From JACVRM01 sp963755085 (GTDB taxonomy: Bacteria > Actinomycetota > Thermoleophilia > Gaiellales > Gaiellaceae): DNA of 64,000 nt. The notes under the pieces are model-generated. The model made no database searches. It was given only the letters and a program-made list of their open reading frames with translations, and was not told where the DNA came from. Location: positions 62,001 to 126,000 of the forward strand of contig CAVWIN010000022.1 of NCBI GenBank assembly GCA_963755085.1, given 5' to 3'. The translations under genes were made by a program, and so were the position numbers. Position 1 is the stretch's first letter. Every line of letters starts with the position of its first letter. Below are positions 16,673-24,484 of the stretch, one piece after another.

Positions 16673-17901
16673 CGTTCGAAGCGCCGCGCGGCACCCACGA
16701 CATCCTTCCGGCCGAGCAGCCGCAGTGGCAGTGGGCGCGGTCGGAGATGGAGACGGTCTGCGCGCTCTACGGCTACCGCCGCATCGACACCCCGGGCTTC
16801 GAGGACACCGAGCTGATCATCCGCACCTCGGGCGAGGGCTCGGACGTCGTCCAGAAGGAGACCTACACGTTCGAGGACCGCGGCGGCCGCTCGCTGACGC
16901 TGCGCCCGGAGGCGACTGCGCCGATCTGCCGCGCGTACCTCCAGCACGGCCTGCACCGCGAGCCGCAGCCGCAGAAGCTCTACACGGTCGGCCCCATGTG
17001 GCGGTACGACCGGCCCCAGAAGGGCCGCTACCGCGAGCACTGGCAGCTGTCGGTTGAGGCGATCGGCTCCGACGATCCCGCCCTCGACGCCGAGATCATC
17101 CAGCTCTACAGCACGCTGGCAGCCCGGCTCGGCGTCCGGAACGTGGTCCTGCACCTGAACTCGATCGGCGACGCCAACTGCCGGCCCGCGTACATCGAGA
17201 AGCTCTCCGCCTGGCTCGACGAGCACGAGGGAGAGCTCAACGCCGACGCGCGCACCAAGCGCGCGACTTCGCCGCTCCGCGTCTTCGACGTGAAGGACGA
17301 GCGCGTCCAGGAGCTCCTGCGCAGCGCGCCCACGATCGGCGAGTCGCTCTGCGACGCCTGCCGCGAGCACTTCGCCGCCGTGTGCTCCTTCCTCGACGCG
17401 ATGGGCGTCGCCTACGAGCTCGTGCCGACGCTCGTCCGCGGGCTCGACTACTACACGCGCACGACCTTCGAGTTCAAGGACGCGTCGATCGGCGCCCAGG
17501 ACACGATCTGCGGCGGCGGCCGCTACGACGGGCTGATCGAGGCGATCGGCGGGTCGCCCACGCCGGGTATCGGCTTCGGGGCCGGCATCGAGCGGCTCCT
17601 GCTGTCGGCGAACCCGGACGACCCGCCGGGGCAGCCGCCGGTCGACGCCTTCCTCGTCCCGGACGAGGGCGGCTCGCCCGAGACCCTGCTGCGCCTGCTG
17701 GCGGAGCTGCGCGCCGCGGGCATCGCGGCCGACACCGACTACGCCGGCCGCTCACGCAAGGGGCAGCTCACGCAGGCCGGCCGGCTCGGCGCCGGCGCCA
17801 CCGTCTTCGTCGGCCCGGACGCCGCCACGATCCGCGCGCGCGGCGCCGACGACAGGCGCGTCGCCCTCGACGAGCTCACCGCTACGCTCGCCCGACGATG
17901 A
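16669..17901 (+). CDS. hisS: Histidyl-tRNA synthetase
   Basis: A 410-residue class II synthetase that charges tRNA-His. Motif 1 region FEAPRGTHDILP at the N-terminus, motif 2 in MWRYDRPQKGRYREHWQ, HisA box 1 VRGLDYYTRTTFEF and box 2 CGGGRYDGLIEAIGG, motif 3 PGIGFGAGIERLL, then the anticodon-binding domain (residues about 320-410). Start is the GTG (VTFEAPRG) overlapping the upstream stop. Its last 4 bp overlap the ATG of aspS (ATGA). Confidence 0.95.
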   Translation: MTFEAPRGTHDILPAEQPQWQWARSEMETVCALYGYRRIDTPGFEDTELIIRTSGEGSDVVQKETYTFEDRGGRSLTLRPEATAPICRAYLQHGLHREPQPQKLYTVGPMWRYDRPQKGRYREHWQLSVEAIGSDDPALDAEIIQLYSTLAARLGVRNVVLHLNSIGDANCRPAYIEKLSAWLDEHEGELNADARTKRATSPLRVFDVKDERVQELLRSAPTIGESLCDACREHFAAVCSFLDAMGVAYELVPTLVRGLDYYTRTTFEFKDASIGAQDTICGGGRYDGLIEAIGGSPTPGIGFGAGIERLLLSANPDDPPGQPPVDAFLVPDEGGSPETLLRLLAELRAAGIAADTDYAGRSRKGQLTQAGRLGAGATVFVGPDAATIRARGADDRRVALDELTATLARR

Positions 17902-19653
17902 GCCACTGGCGGACCTTGCGCTGCGGCGAGCCGCGCCCCGAGCACGAGGGCCAGCGGCAGACGCTCGCCGGCTGGGTCAACACCCGCCGCGACCATGGCG
18001 GCCTCGTCTTCATCGACCTGCGCGACGAGACCGGCGTCACCCAGCTCGTCGTCAACCCCGAGCACGCGACCGGCGCGGCGGAGGTCGCGCACGGCGTCCG
18101 CAACGAGTACGTGCTGCAGGCCACCGGGAACGTCGTCGCCCGCTCGCCCGAGACCGTGAATGAGAAGATGCCGACCGGCGCGGTCGAGCTCTTCGTCGAC
18201 GAGCTGCAGGTGCTGAGCGCGAGCACGCCGCTGCCGTTCCAGCTCGACGAGGACAACGTCGACGAGTCGCTTCGCCAGCGCTACCGCTGGCTCGATCTGC
18301 GCCGCCCGCACATGCAGCGGAACATCCGCACCCGCGGGCACGTCGTCCGGATCATCCGCGAGGAGATGGAACGCGAGGGCTTCGTCGACATCGAGACCCC
18401 GATCCTCTGGAAGCCGACGCCCGAGGGCGCGCGCGACTTCGCCGTGCCGTCGCGCCTGCAGCCCGGCAAGTTCTTCGCGCTGCCGCAGTCGCCGCAGATC
18501 GCCAAGCAGCTGCTCGTGATGTCCGGCTTCGAGCGCTACTACCAGATCGCCCGCTGCTTCCGGGACGAGGATCTCCGCGCCGACCGGCTCCAGGAGCTGA
18601 CCCAGCTCGACGTCGAGATGGCGTTCCCCGACCAGGACTTCCTCTTCGGGCTCATGGAGCGGATCGTCGAGCGCATCTGGCGCGAGACGATCGGGGTCGA
18701 GCTGGAGACGCCGTTCCGGCGCATGGCCTACGACGAGGCCATCCTCCGCTTCGGCATCGACCGGCCCGACCTGCGCTACGGCATGGAGATCCAGGAGGCG
18801 ACCGCCGACACGCGCGGCTCCGAGTTCGGCGTCTTCGCGGGCGCGCCGGCCGTGCGCTACATCGCCGTGCCGAAGGTGCTGTCGCGCAAGGACGTCGAGG
18901 CGCTCGAGCACCAGGCGACGCTCATGGGGTGCCAAAGGGCTTGCCTACGTCGTCTTCCGCGAGAACGGCGAGATCTCCTCGCCAATCGCCAAGTTCCTCT
19001 CCGACGACCTGCTGGATGAATGGCACCGGACCTGGGCGGGCCACACGCTGCTCTTCGGCGCCGGCGACCCGCGCGAGGTCGCGAAGGTGCTCGGCCTGCT
19101 GCGCATCCAGCTCGGCCGCGAGCTCGACCTGGTCGACGAGTCGCGCTGGGAGTTCCTCTGGATCGTCGACATGAACGCGGCCGAGTTCGACGAGCACACC
19201 GAGACGTGGAACGCCGCGCACCACCCGTTCACGCGCCCGACCGACGACACGCTCGACCTCTTCGCGACCGACCCGGCGTCGGCCCGCGCGGTCGCCTACG
19301 ACCTGGTCGGGAATGGCAGCGAGCTCGCCGGCGGCTCCTTCCGCATCCACGAGCCCGCGCTGCAGCAGCAGGTCTTCGAGTACCTGGGCATAGGCCCGGA
19401 GGAGCAGCAGGAAAAGTTCGGCTTCCTGCTCGAGGCGCTCGCCATGGGCGCACCGCCGCACGGCGGCATCGCCTCCGGCATCGACCGGCTCGTCATGGCG
19501 CTCCTCAACGAGCCGCGGATCCGCGACACGCAGGCCTTCCCGAAGAACCAGGTGGGCCTTGATCTGATGACCGGGGCGCCGATAGAGCTCCCACGGGAAC
19601 AGCTCGACGAGCTCGGGATCGCGGTGCTGCCGCAGGGTCCCGAGGCCGGGTGA
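17898..19653 (+). CDS. aspS: Aspartyl-tRNA synthetase, interrupted by a single-base (+1) frameshift
   Basis: Class II synthetase for Asp-tRNA (possibly non-discriminating Asp/Asn). Frame 1 (ATG 17898) holds the OB-fold anticodon domain, motif 1 and motif 2 (YYQIARCFRDEDLRADR, FTQLD-like ELTQLDVEM) and part of the bacterial GAD insert. Frame 2 resumes at about 18931 with GAKGLAYVVFRENGE and carries the rest of GAD and motif 3 (GGIASGIDRLVM). The join reads ATGGGGTGCC at 18924-18933; dropping one G gives ATG GGT GCC (MGAK) and a continuous 584-residue protein. As this is normally the only aspS and essential, an over-called G is the simplest explanation. Confidence 0.9.
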
Positions 19654-19672
19654 CGTAGACCGCAGCGGGCGT

Positions 19673-19678
19673 CATACT
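19673..19678 (+). promoter_or_regulatory. Putative -10 element, coiled-coil protein gene
   Basis: CATACT lies about 50 nt before the ATG at 19728. Unlike most genes here this one has a purine-rich ribosome-binding site (GAGAGGAA) 5 nt before the start, so a leadered transcript is likely. Confidence 0.3.
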
Positions 19679-19727
19679 TGGCGCGGGAGCCCGGGGCCCC
19701 CGCCGCCCGGGAGGATGAGAGGAACGC

Positions 19728-20534
19728 ATGGCCACCGAAGACACTGCACGCACGCCCAGCCCGTCGATCCAGTCGCTGCCGCGGCTCGAGGATCTCCGCA
19801 CCACGGAGAACGGGTACGAGACCGACGCCGTCCGCGACGCGTTCGACGCCTACCGCCGGCACGTCGTCCAGCTGCAGGCGCAGCTGCGCGTGCTCAAGGC
19901 CGCCGGCCGCACGGCGGACGTCGAGCCGACCGGGCACGCCATGCGTATGGACGCGCTCCACCTCATCCGCGAAGCCGCCGAGTTCGCCGACGTGCTCGAG
20001 CGCGACGCGCAGCGGGCATCCGCCGCGCAGCTGCGGCGCACCGAGGCCGAGATCCGCCGCCGCCAGCAGGAGATGCAGCAGGGTGAGGCCGACGTCGAGC
20101 GCTTCCGCCAGGAGAGCGAGCGCCTCCGCGCCGAGACGCTGAACGCGGCGCGCAACGAGGCCCGCCAGCTGCTCGCCGACGCGAACCGCGACGCGAGCCA
20201 GGAGCTGCGCGAGGCCGAGGGCCGCTCCGCCCGGCTACTCGAGCAGTCGCGCCACCAGGCGACCGAGCTCACGAACGCGGCCCGCGCCGATGTCGAGCAG
20301 ACGCTCGAGTGGGCACGCGGCCAGGCGTCGACGATCATGACGCGCGCGCAGCAGGGCGCCGAACAGCTGCTCGCAGCCGCCGGTCTCGGCGAGCCTGCGA
20401 TCAGCCGCGTGGTCGAGGCACTGCTCGCGCAGGCCGAGCGCGAGGCCGAGGGCGACGGCGCCGCGGCGCCGCCGGCAGGTCTCCGGGCCGCGCCTCAGCC
20501 GGCCGACACCAGCGGCAGCAGCCCGGCGAGCTAG
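19728..20534 (+). CDS. Long coiled-coil protein, DivIVA-like
   Basis: A 268-residue soluble protein dominated by heptad-rich helix (about residues 35-70 and 85-215), rich in Ala, Arg, Glu and Gln, ending in a disordered Pro/Ala tail. The charge pattern and repeated AxxEAxxLLA segments resemble DivIVA/Wag31-type scaffolds, but the N-terminal membrane-binding DivIVA motif is not evident. Start ATG 19728 has a good Shine-Dalgarno (GAGAGGAA). The membrane-protein genes downstream suggest an envelope or cell-division role; this is inference. Confidence 0.55.
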   Translation: MATEDTARTPSPSIQSLPRLEDLRTTENGYETDAVRDAFDAYRRHVVQLQAQLRVLKAAGRTADVEPTGHAMRMDALHLIREAAEFADVLERDAQRASAAQLRRTEAEIRRRQQEMQQGEADVERFRQESERLRAETLNAARNEARQLLADANRDASQELREAEGRSARLLEQSRHQATELTNAARADVEQTLEWARGQASTIMTRAQQGAEQLLAAAGLGEPAISRVVEALLAQAEREAEGDGAAAPPAGLRAAPQPADTSGSSPAS

Positions 20535-20548
20535 CCTCCGTCCCGCAG

Positions 20549-21013
20549 ATGGCGGGATCCGGCCGCAGATTCGTCCTCGAGGCGATCTTCCTTGCCTGCC
20601 TCGCCGTCGCGGCCGGGCTCGCCGGTCTGACCACGTCCCAGATCATCGGCGTCATGGCGCTCGGCTGGGTCGTGACCGTGCTGATCGAGCTCGTCTCGTG
20701 GCGCCTCGCCGTCCGGCACCCCGCGGTCGTGGCGGTGGGGGAGCCGCTCGCCGAGCCCGAGGCGGTCGAGGCCGCGCTCGAGCCGGAGGCGATCGCGACC
20801 CCGGACCAGGAGCCCGAGCCGCCTGCCGCCGGCGAGCCCGAGCCCGCGCCGCGCAAGCGCGGCCTCTTCCGGCGCGCACCTCGCGAGGAGGAGCCCGAGC
20901 CAGTCGAGGAGCAGCCGGCGGAGCCGCCGCGCCACGTGCGGCTGATCGAGCGCTCCGACGAGGAGGACACCGGCACGCACCAGACGCCCGAGCACCGGGC
21001 CGAGGGGGCCTAG
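20549..21013 (+). CDS. Two-helix membrane protein with acidic Pro/Glu-rich tail (paralogue A)
   Basis: A 154-residue protein: short basic start MAGSGRRF, two membrane helices (about residues 7-27 and 31-51) and a long cytoplasmic or extracellular tail rich in Glu-Pro and Ala, interrupted by a basic patch PRKRGLFRRAPR. No known family. It shares its layout with the next gene (R-x-V/I-hydrophobic start, two helices, EP-rich tail), so the two look like diverged paralogues. A TAGCCT hexamer lies 11 nt before the ATG. Confidence 0.55.
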   Translation: MAGSGRRFVLEAIFLACLAVAAGLAGLTTSQIIGVMALGWVVTVLIELVSWRLAVRHPAVVAVGEPLAEPEAVEAALEPEAIATPDQEPEPPAAGEPEPAPRKRGLFRRAPREEEPEPVEEQPAEPPRHVRLIERSDEEDTGTHQTPEHRAEGA

Positions 21014-21016
21014 TCC

Positions 21017-21676
21017 ATGGGCTCGAACCGGGTCATCCGGCTCGTCTTCGAGACGATCCTGCTGGTCGCCGTCGCGGTCGTGCTCAGCTCGATCGGCGTC
21101 AGCACCGCGATCTACGCCGGCGTGATCATCGGCGCCTTGCTCGTGCTCGTCGGCATCGAGATGCTCGTCTTCGGCCTGCGCCCGCCTCGGCACGAGGTCA
21201 CGGAGGAGTCCCTGCCGCTCCACGAGGGCGGCGTCGTCCGCGAGGAGCCGGAGCCGGTGGAGCCCGAGGAGGCGCCGCTCGAGCCGGAGACGCCCGTCGT
21301 GGCGGTCGCCGAGCCCGAACCGGAGCCGGAACCGGAACCGGAGCCCGAGCCCGAGCCGGTGGAGCTCGTCGTCGTCCCGCCGCTGCCCCCCGAGCCGGAA
21401 CCGGAGCCCGAGCCGGTGCCGGTCGCGCCGCCCGAGACCAACGGCGGCGCGCTCGTCGAGCTGCCGCTGCGCGGCGGCCCGCGCGAGTGGAACCTGTGGG
21501 ATCTCGAGCGCCGCGCCCGTGAGCGCTACGGGCAGGACCACTACCGCGACGAGGAGTGGTCGGCGCTCCTCGTCTACCTGCGCGAGTACGCGAGCCCGGA
21601 CGGGATGCTCCCGGCCGACTTCGACGACCTGGTCCGCTCGTCGTTCAGCGAGCTGCTGACCGCCGGCCGGCTCTGA
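21017..21676 (+). CDS. Two-helix membrane protein with Glu-Pro repeat spacer (paralogue B)
   Basis: A 219-residue protein: MGSNRVIRLVFETILL start, two helices (about residues 8-28 and 33-54), a Glu-Pro dipeptide spacer (residues about 75-140) and a folded C-terminal region WNLWDLERRARERYGQD...LREYASPDGMLP (about 155-219). The EP spacer would form a stiff extended arm, so the C-terminal module may be held away from the membrane. The gene starts 3 bp after the previous stop and is followed 1 bp later by the DPBB gene, so the three are one operon. Function unknown. Confidence 0.6.
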   Translation: MGSNRVIRLVFETILLVAVAVVLSSIGVSTAIYAGVIIGALLVLVGIEMLVFGLRPPRHEVTEESLPLHEGGVVREEPEPVEPEEAPLEPETPVVAVAEPEPEPEPEPEPEPEPVELVVVPPLPPEPEPEPEPVPVAPPETNGGALVELPLRGGPREWNLWDLERRARERYGQDHYRDEEWSALLVYLREYASPDGMLPADFDDLVRSSFSELLTAGRL

Positions 21677-21677
21677 C

Positions 21678-22106
21678 GTGGGCCTCGTGCTGCTCCAGCG
21701 GGCGCTGGCCCTCGGGGCGGCGGCCATCCTCGCCGCCGTCGCCGGCGTCGCGATCGTCGAGCAGCGAAAGCCCGAGCCGAAGAAGCTTGTGCTGCCCACG
21801 GCCGTGCCGGCCATGGGCGGCGGCTGGTACGAGGGCTCGGCGGCGCCGAAGCTCGACGAGCAGACCGGCACGAGGACGGGCTGCGGCTACGTCCTGAAGA
21901 ACCGCACCGCCGGCATCGCTCATCCGGTGCTCGGGTGCGGGACGAAGCTGTACCTCGAGTTCGGGTCGCACGAGGTGCTGACGCAGGTGATCTCGACGCG
22001 TGTCCCGACCGGCGTCCAGTTCGCGGTCACGCCGCGAGTCGCGAAGCTGCTAGGCCTGCAGAGCACGGACATCGTCCGCTGGCGCTACGCCGCCGCGAAC
22101 CAGTAG
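21678..22106 (+). CDS. Secreted or anchored protein with RlpA-like double-psi beta-barrel
   Basis: A 142-residue protein with an N-terminal hydrophobic helix (about residues 4-25, signal anchor) and a C-terminal domain resembling RlpA-like DPBB modules: CGYVLKNRTAGIAHPVLGCGTKLYL, then VLTQVISTRVPTGVQFAVTPRVAKLLG. In RlpA-type proteins this module binds or cleaves peptidoglycan. The Asn-Arg-Thr-Ala-Gly-Ile-Ala-His block matches; the catalytic Asp of active lytic transglycosylases is not obvious. GTG start. The upstream coiled-coil and EP-rich membrane genes support an envelope function. Confidence 0.6.
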   Translation: MGLVLLQRALALGAAAILAAVAGVAIVEQRKPEPKKLVLPTAVPAMGGGWYEGSAAPKLDEQTGTRTGCGYVLKNRTAGIAHPVLGCGTKLYLEFGSHEVLTQVISTRVPTGVQFAVTPRVAKLLGLQSTDIVRWRYAAANQ

Positions 22107-22198
22107 CGAGAGGGCGCGGCAGAACTCGACCGAACGGGCTCGTCCCGATCGGATGATGCAGCCGCTTAGCTCCCAACGGCATAGTCGAACGCGTACGT

Positions 22199-22606
22199 GT
22201 GCTCTTTCGCGCAACAGCGCTCTCGCCGCATACCGAACCTTCTCCACGGCCAGACGCTCACCGGCCGGCGCTCTTCCACTGCACGACCGGTAAGGACCGA
22301 ACCGGCTGGGCCGCCGCGGCGACGTTGCTCTTGCTCGGGGTGTCGGAAGAGGCCGCGGCCTACGACTACGGCCTGAGCAACCGCGACCTGCTACCCGCGC
22401 TGAAGCCGTTGTCCGAACACTTCCGCGCAGCAGGCGGCGATCCACACCTGCTCGACCCGGTCCTCGGCGTCGACCAGGCCTATTTGCAAACAGCCTTGGA
22501 CGAGATGAGGCAGCGGTTCGGCTCGATCGAAGGCTATTTCGCCGAGGGGCTCGGCATCGACGAGACGGGGCAAGAGGAGCTGCGCAGCACGCTGACCGAA
22601 GCGTGA
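22199..22606 (+). pseudogene. C-terminal half of a tyrosine/dual-specificity phosphatase (MptpB-like)
   Basis: The readable part, from about 22265, contains the CX5R phosphatase loop HCTTGKDRTGW followed by AAAATLLLLGV and a YDYGLSNRDL helix, the signature region of MptpB-like tyrosine phosphatases. Members are usually about 250-270 residues and start with an RDLGG motif; that N-terminal half is absent here, and the 65 residues upstream in frame (MLFRATALSPHTEPSP...) do not look like the family. The simplest reading is a truncated remnant. It could still be expressed from GTG 22199, but would lack half of the fold. Confidence 0.55.
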
Positions 22607-22614
22607 TACCGCGA

Positions 22615-22797
22615 TAAGAGAAGGGCCGGCTTGCGCCGGCCCCCAAAACTGCTCCACCTCGCCGATGTCTCCGAGGCGCTGAGAACCTGCCACTGGCAGG
22701 TGGGTGCCCTGCCGGCCAAAGACCGGACCCGGACTCCCTTCTCCTTGGTGTTGGTTCCAATTGCGTCCCCGGAACCACGCACGAGGTCGAGCGAGCA
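22615..22797 (-). ncRNA. Candidate structured RNA (multi-branch domain plus terminator hairpin)
   Basis: A non-coding stretch between the phosphatase remnant and mnmA folds extensively. A two-part closing helix pairs 22650-22654 with 22793-22797 and 22657-22661 with 22782-22786. Inside are perfect stems 22685-22691/22695-22701 (ACCTGCC/GGCAGGT), 22702-22705 plus 22712-22715 with 22723-22726 plus 22727-22730, and 22752-22758/22771-22777 (TGGTTCC/GGAACCA). Outside lies a strong hairpin 22623-22630/22635-22642 (GGGCCGGC/GCCGGCCC), followed on the minus strand by TTCTCTT, so transcription most likely runs on the minus strand. It does not match any RNA family recognised here; a plus-strand leader of mnmA is the alternative. 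Confidence 0.4.
22623..22642 (-). terminator. Intrinsic terminator-like hairpin
   Basis: An 8-bp perfect GC stem (GGGCCGGC/GCCGGCCC) with a 4-nt loop. On the minus strand it is followed by TTCTCTT, on the plus strand by CCAAAA, so it fits the minus-strand RNA better than the plus-strand phosphatase remnant. Confidence 0.5.
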
Positions 22798-22818
22798 CAT
22801 CGTAGCGCCAGGGGTCGC

Positions 22819-22824
22819 TACGGT
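22819..22824 (+). promoter_or_regulatory. Putative -10 element, mnmA
   Basis: TACGGT ends 9 nt before the ATG at 22834; no Shine-Dalgarno. Confidence 0.35.
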
Positions 22825-22833
22825 GGCCGCACG

Positions 22834-24090
22834 ATGGTCGAGGTCGTCGGAGACTCTTCGCGTGACGGGCAGTGGGCGCTCGTCCGCCTCGCCGTGGACG
22901 GCGACCGCATCGTCGAGGCCGACGCGCCCGGGATCGCCGAGCCGCTCGCCGGGCTGACGCTCCTCGAGGCGGCGGCCGTCGGCGGGGACGAGCTCGCGGT
23001 CGACGCGCTCGCCGCGGCGCTCGGACAGGTCTTCCGCGCCGCGCGCGACCCCGAGCGGGTCGCCGTGGCGATGAGCGGCGGCGTCGACAGCGCGGTCGCG
23101 CTCCTGCGCGCCGGGCCGAAGGCGGTCGGCGTCACGCTCCGCCTCTGGCTCGACCCGGAAGGGCCGGACGCCGCGCGCGCGTGCTGCTCGCCCGAGGCCG
23201 TGCTGGCCGCGCGGCGCACCTGCCACGAGCGTGGCCTCCCGCACGTGACGCTCGACGCCCGCGAGGACTTCCGCCGCGCGATCGTGACCCCGTTCGTCCG
23301 CGCCTACGGCCGCGGCGAGACGCCCAACCCGTGCACGCGCTGCAACGGCCGCTTCCGCTTCGCCGAGCTGCTGCGCTTCGTCCGCCGCGCCGGGTCGGCA
23401 CGCCTGGCGACCGGCCACTACGCACGCATCGTCGAGCGCGACGGGCGCCTGCTCGTCGCCCGCGCCGCCGACCCGGAGAAGGACCAGTCGTACATGCTCG
23501 CCACCATCGACCCGAAGCTGCTCGACCGCCTCTGGTTCCCGCTCGGCGACCAGACGAAGGCGGACACGCGGGCGCAGGCGGCCGCGGCCGGGCTCGAGGT
23601 CGCCGGCCGCGCGGACTCGCAGGAGGCCTGCTTCCTCGCCGGCGGCGACTACCGCGACTTCCTCCAGCGCCGCGGGCTCGAGGCGCACGAGGGCGCGATC
23701 GTCGACGAGGACGGCCGCGAGCTCGGCCGCCACGACGGCTTCTGGCGCTTCACCCCCGGGCAGCGCCGCGGCCTGGGCATCGCCGCAGCCGAGCCGCTCT
23801 ACGCGCTGCGCACCGACGCCCGCCGCAACACCGTCGTCGTCGGCCCGCGCGCGGCGCTCGGCACGACCACCGTTCGCGTCAAGGGCCGCCTCTATGCGCC
23901 CGCCGCCACAGTCCAGGTCAAGCTCCGCGCCCGCTCGCCGCTCGTCTCCGCCCGCCTGGCCGAGGACGGCTCCGGCTTCACGCTTCACCTGGCCGAGGCG
24001 TTTCACGGCGCCGCCCGCGGGCAGACCGCGGTGGTGTACGACGGCGAGGCTGTCGTCGGCGCAGGAACGATCGACGCCGTGGCCGCGTAG
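22834..24090 (+). CDS. mnmA: tRNA-specific 2-thiouridylase MnmA with N-terminal extension
   Basis: A 418-residue protein that places sulfur on U34 of tRNA-Lys/Glu/Gln. The PP-loop AMSGGVDSAVAL is at about residues 78-89, catalytic cysteines are in NPCTRCNGRFRF and EACFLAGGDY, and GHYARI and KDQSYML are present. The normal protein begins just before the PP-loop. Here about 75 residues precede it (GQWALVRLAVDGDRIVEADA, LTLLEAAAVGGDEL), a pattern loosely like a NifU-type scaffold domain without cysteines. ATG 22834 has TACGGT 9 nt upstream; a later start would remove this extension but none has similar support. Confidence 0.88.
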   Translation: MVEVVGDSSRDGQWALVRLAVDGDRIVEADAPGIAEPLAGLTLLEAAAVGGDELAVDALAAALGQVFRAARDPERVAVAMSGGVDSAVALLRAGPKAVGVTLRLWLDPEGPDAARACCSPEAVLAARRTCHERGLPHVTLDAREDFRRAIVTPFVRAYGRGETPNPCTRCNGRFRFAELLRFVRRAGSARLATGHYARIVERDGRLLVARAADPEKDQSYMLATIDPKLLDRLWFPLGDQTKADTRAQAAAAGLEVAGRADSQEACFLAGGDYRDFLQRRGLEAHEGAIVDEDGRELGRHDGFWRFTPGQRRGLGIAAAEPLYALRTDARRNTVVVGPRAALGTTTVRVKGRLYAPAATVQVKLRARSPLVSARLAEDGSGFTLHLAEAFHGAARGQTAVVYDGEAVVGAGTIDAVAA

Positions 24091-24109
24091 ACGCGGCAAG
24101 ATGCCCCCG

Positions 24110-24484
24110 ATGAGCGACCGGATCTCCCTCACCGTCCCGCGCGCGCGCCCGTACTTCGGCGTGGCGCACCTCGTGCTCGGCGGCGTCGCCATGCGCCAGA
24201 ACTTCACGATCGAGGCGCTCGAGGATCTCCAGCTGGCCGTCGAGGAGGTGCTCCAGCGGGAGCGCGGCGACGGCCAGGTGACCCTCGAAATGGAGCTTCT
24301 CGACGGGCGCATCGAGGCGCGCCTCGGCCCGTTCGAGGGCAGCGTGCTGCGCCACGACCTCGAGCCGGGCGGCGAGCGCGAGCTCGGCTTGCGGCGGGTG
24401 CTCGACTGGACCGTCGACTCCCACTCGGTCGAGACGCGCCACGACGGCGACTGGGTCCTGCTCACCAAGGCGCGCCCTGGCTGA
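24110..24484 (+). CDS. Anti-sigma regulatory factor (RsbW/SpoIIAB-like, degenerate)
   Basis: A 124-residue protein placed directly before a SigB-type sigma gene, with overlapping stop and start. It begins MSDRISLTVPRARPYFGVAH and contains FTIEALEDLQLAVEEVLQRE, which aligns with the N-box helix of RsbW-type GHKL kinases (usually xLAVxEAxxNA). The invariant Asn is replaced and clear G-boxes are not seen. It may bind the sigma factor without kinase activity, or be a diverged relative. ATG 24110 was chosen; an in-frame ATG at 24101 sits inside the likely -10 (CAAGAT) and is less likely. Confidence 0.6.
   Translation: MSDRISLTVPRARPYFGVAHLVLGGVAMRQNFTIEALEDLQLAVEEVLQRERGDGQVTLEMELLDGRIEARLGPFEGSVLRHDLEPGGERELGLRRVLDWTVDSHSVETRHDGDWVLLTKARPG

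Noticed and set aside
18924..18933. Programmed +1 frameshifting in aspS (and likewise alaS, pyrG, deoB)
   Set aside because: No shared slippery site, no in-frame stop at the shift point and no stimulatory structure is common to the sites; eight unrelated genes with one extra G/C fit sequence error better.
21312..21420. Glu-Pro codon repeats as a mobile or satellite repeat
   Set aside because: Codons vary (GAG/GAA, CCG/CCC), the stretch is in frame and belongs to a membrane protein; it is a protein-level repeat.
22681..22705. ACCTGCC and GCCACTG words typical of cobalamin riboswitches
   Set aside because: They form one short hairpin here and the B12-box order and conserved core around them are absent.
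22745..22780. GGTTCCAATT...GGAACCA as a possible tRNA or T-box feature
   Set aside because: It forms a simple 7-bp hairpin with a 12-nt loop; no other tRNA arms and no T-box consensus are present.
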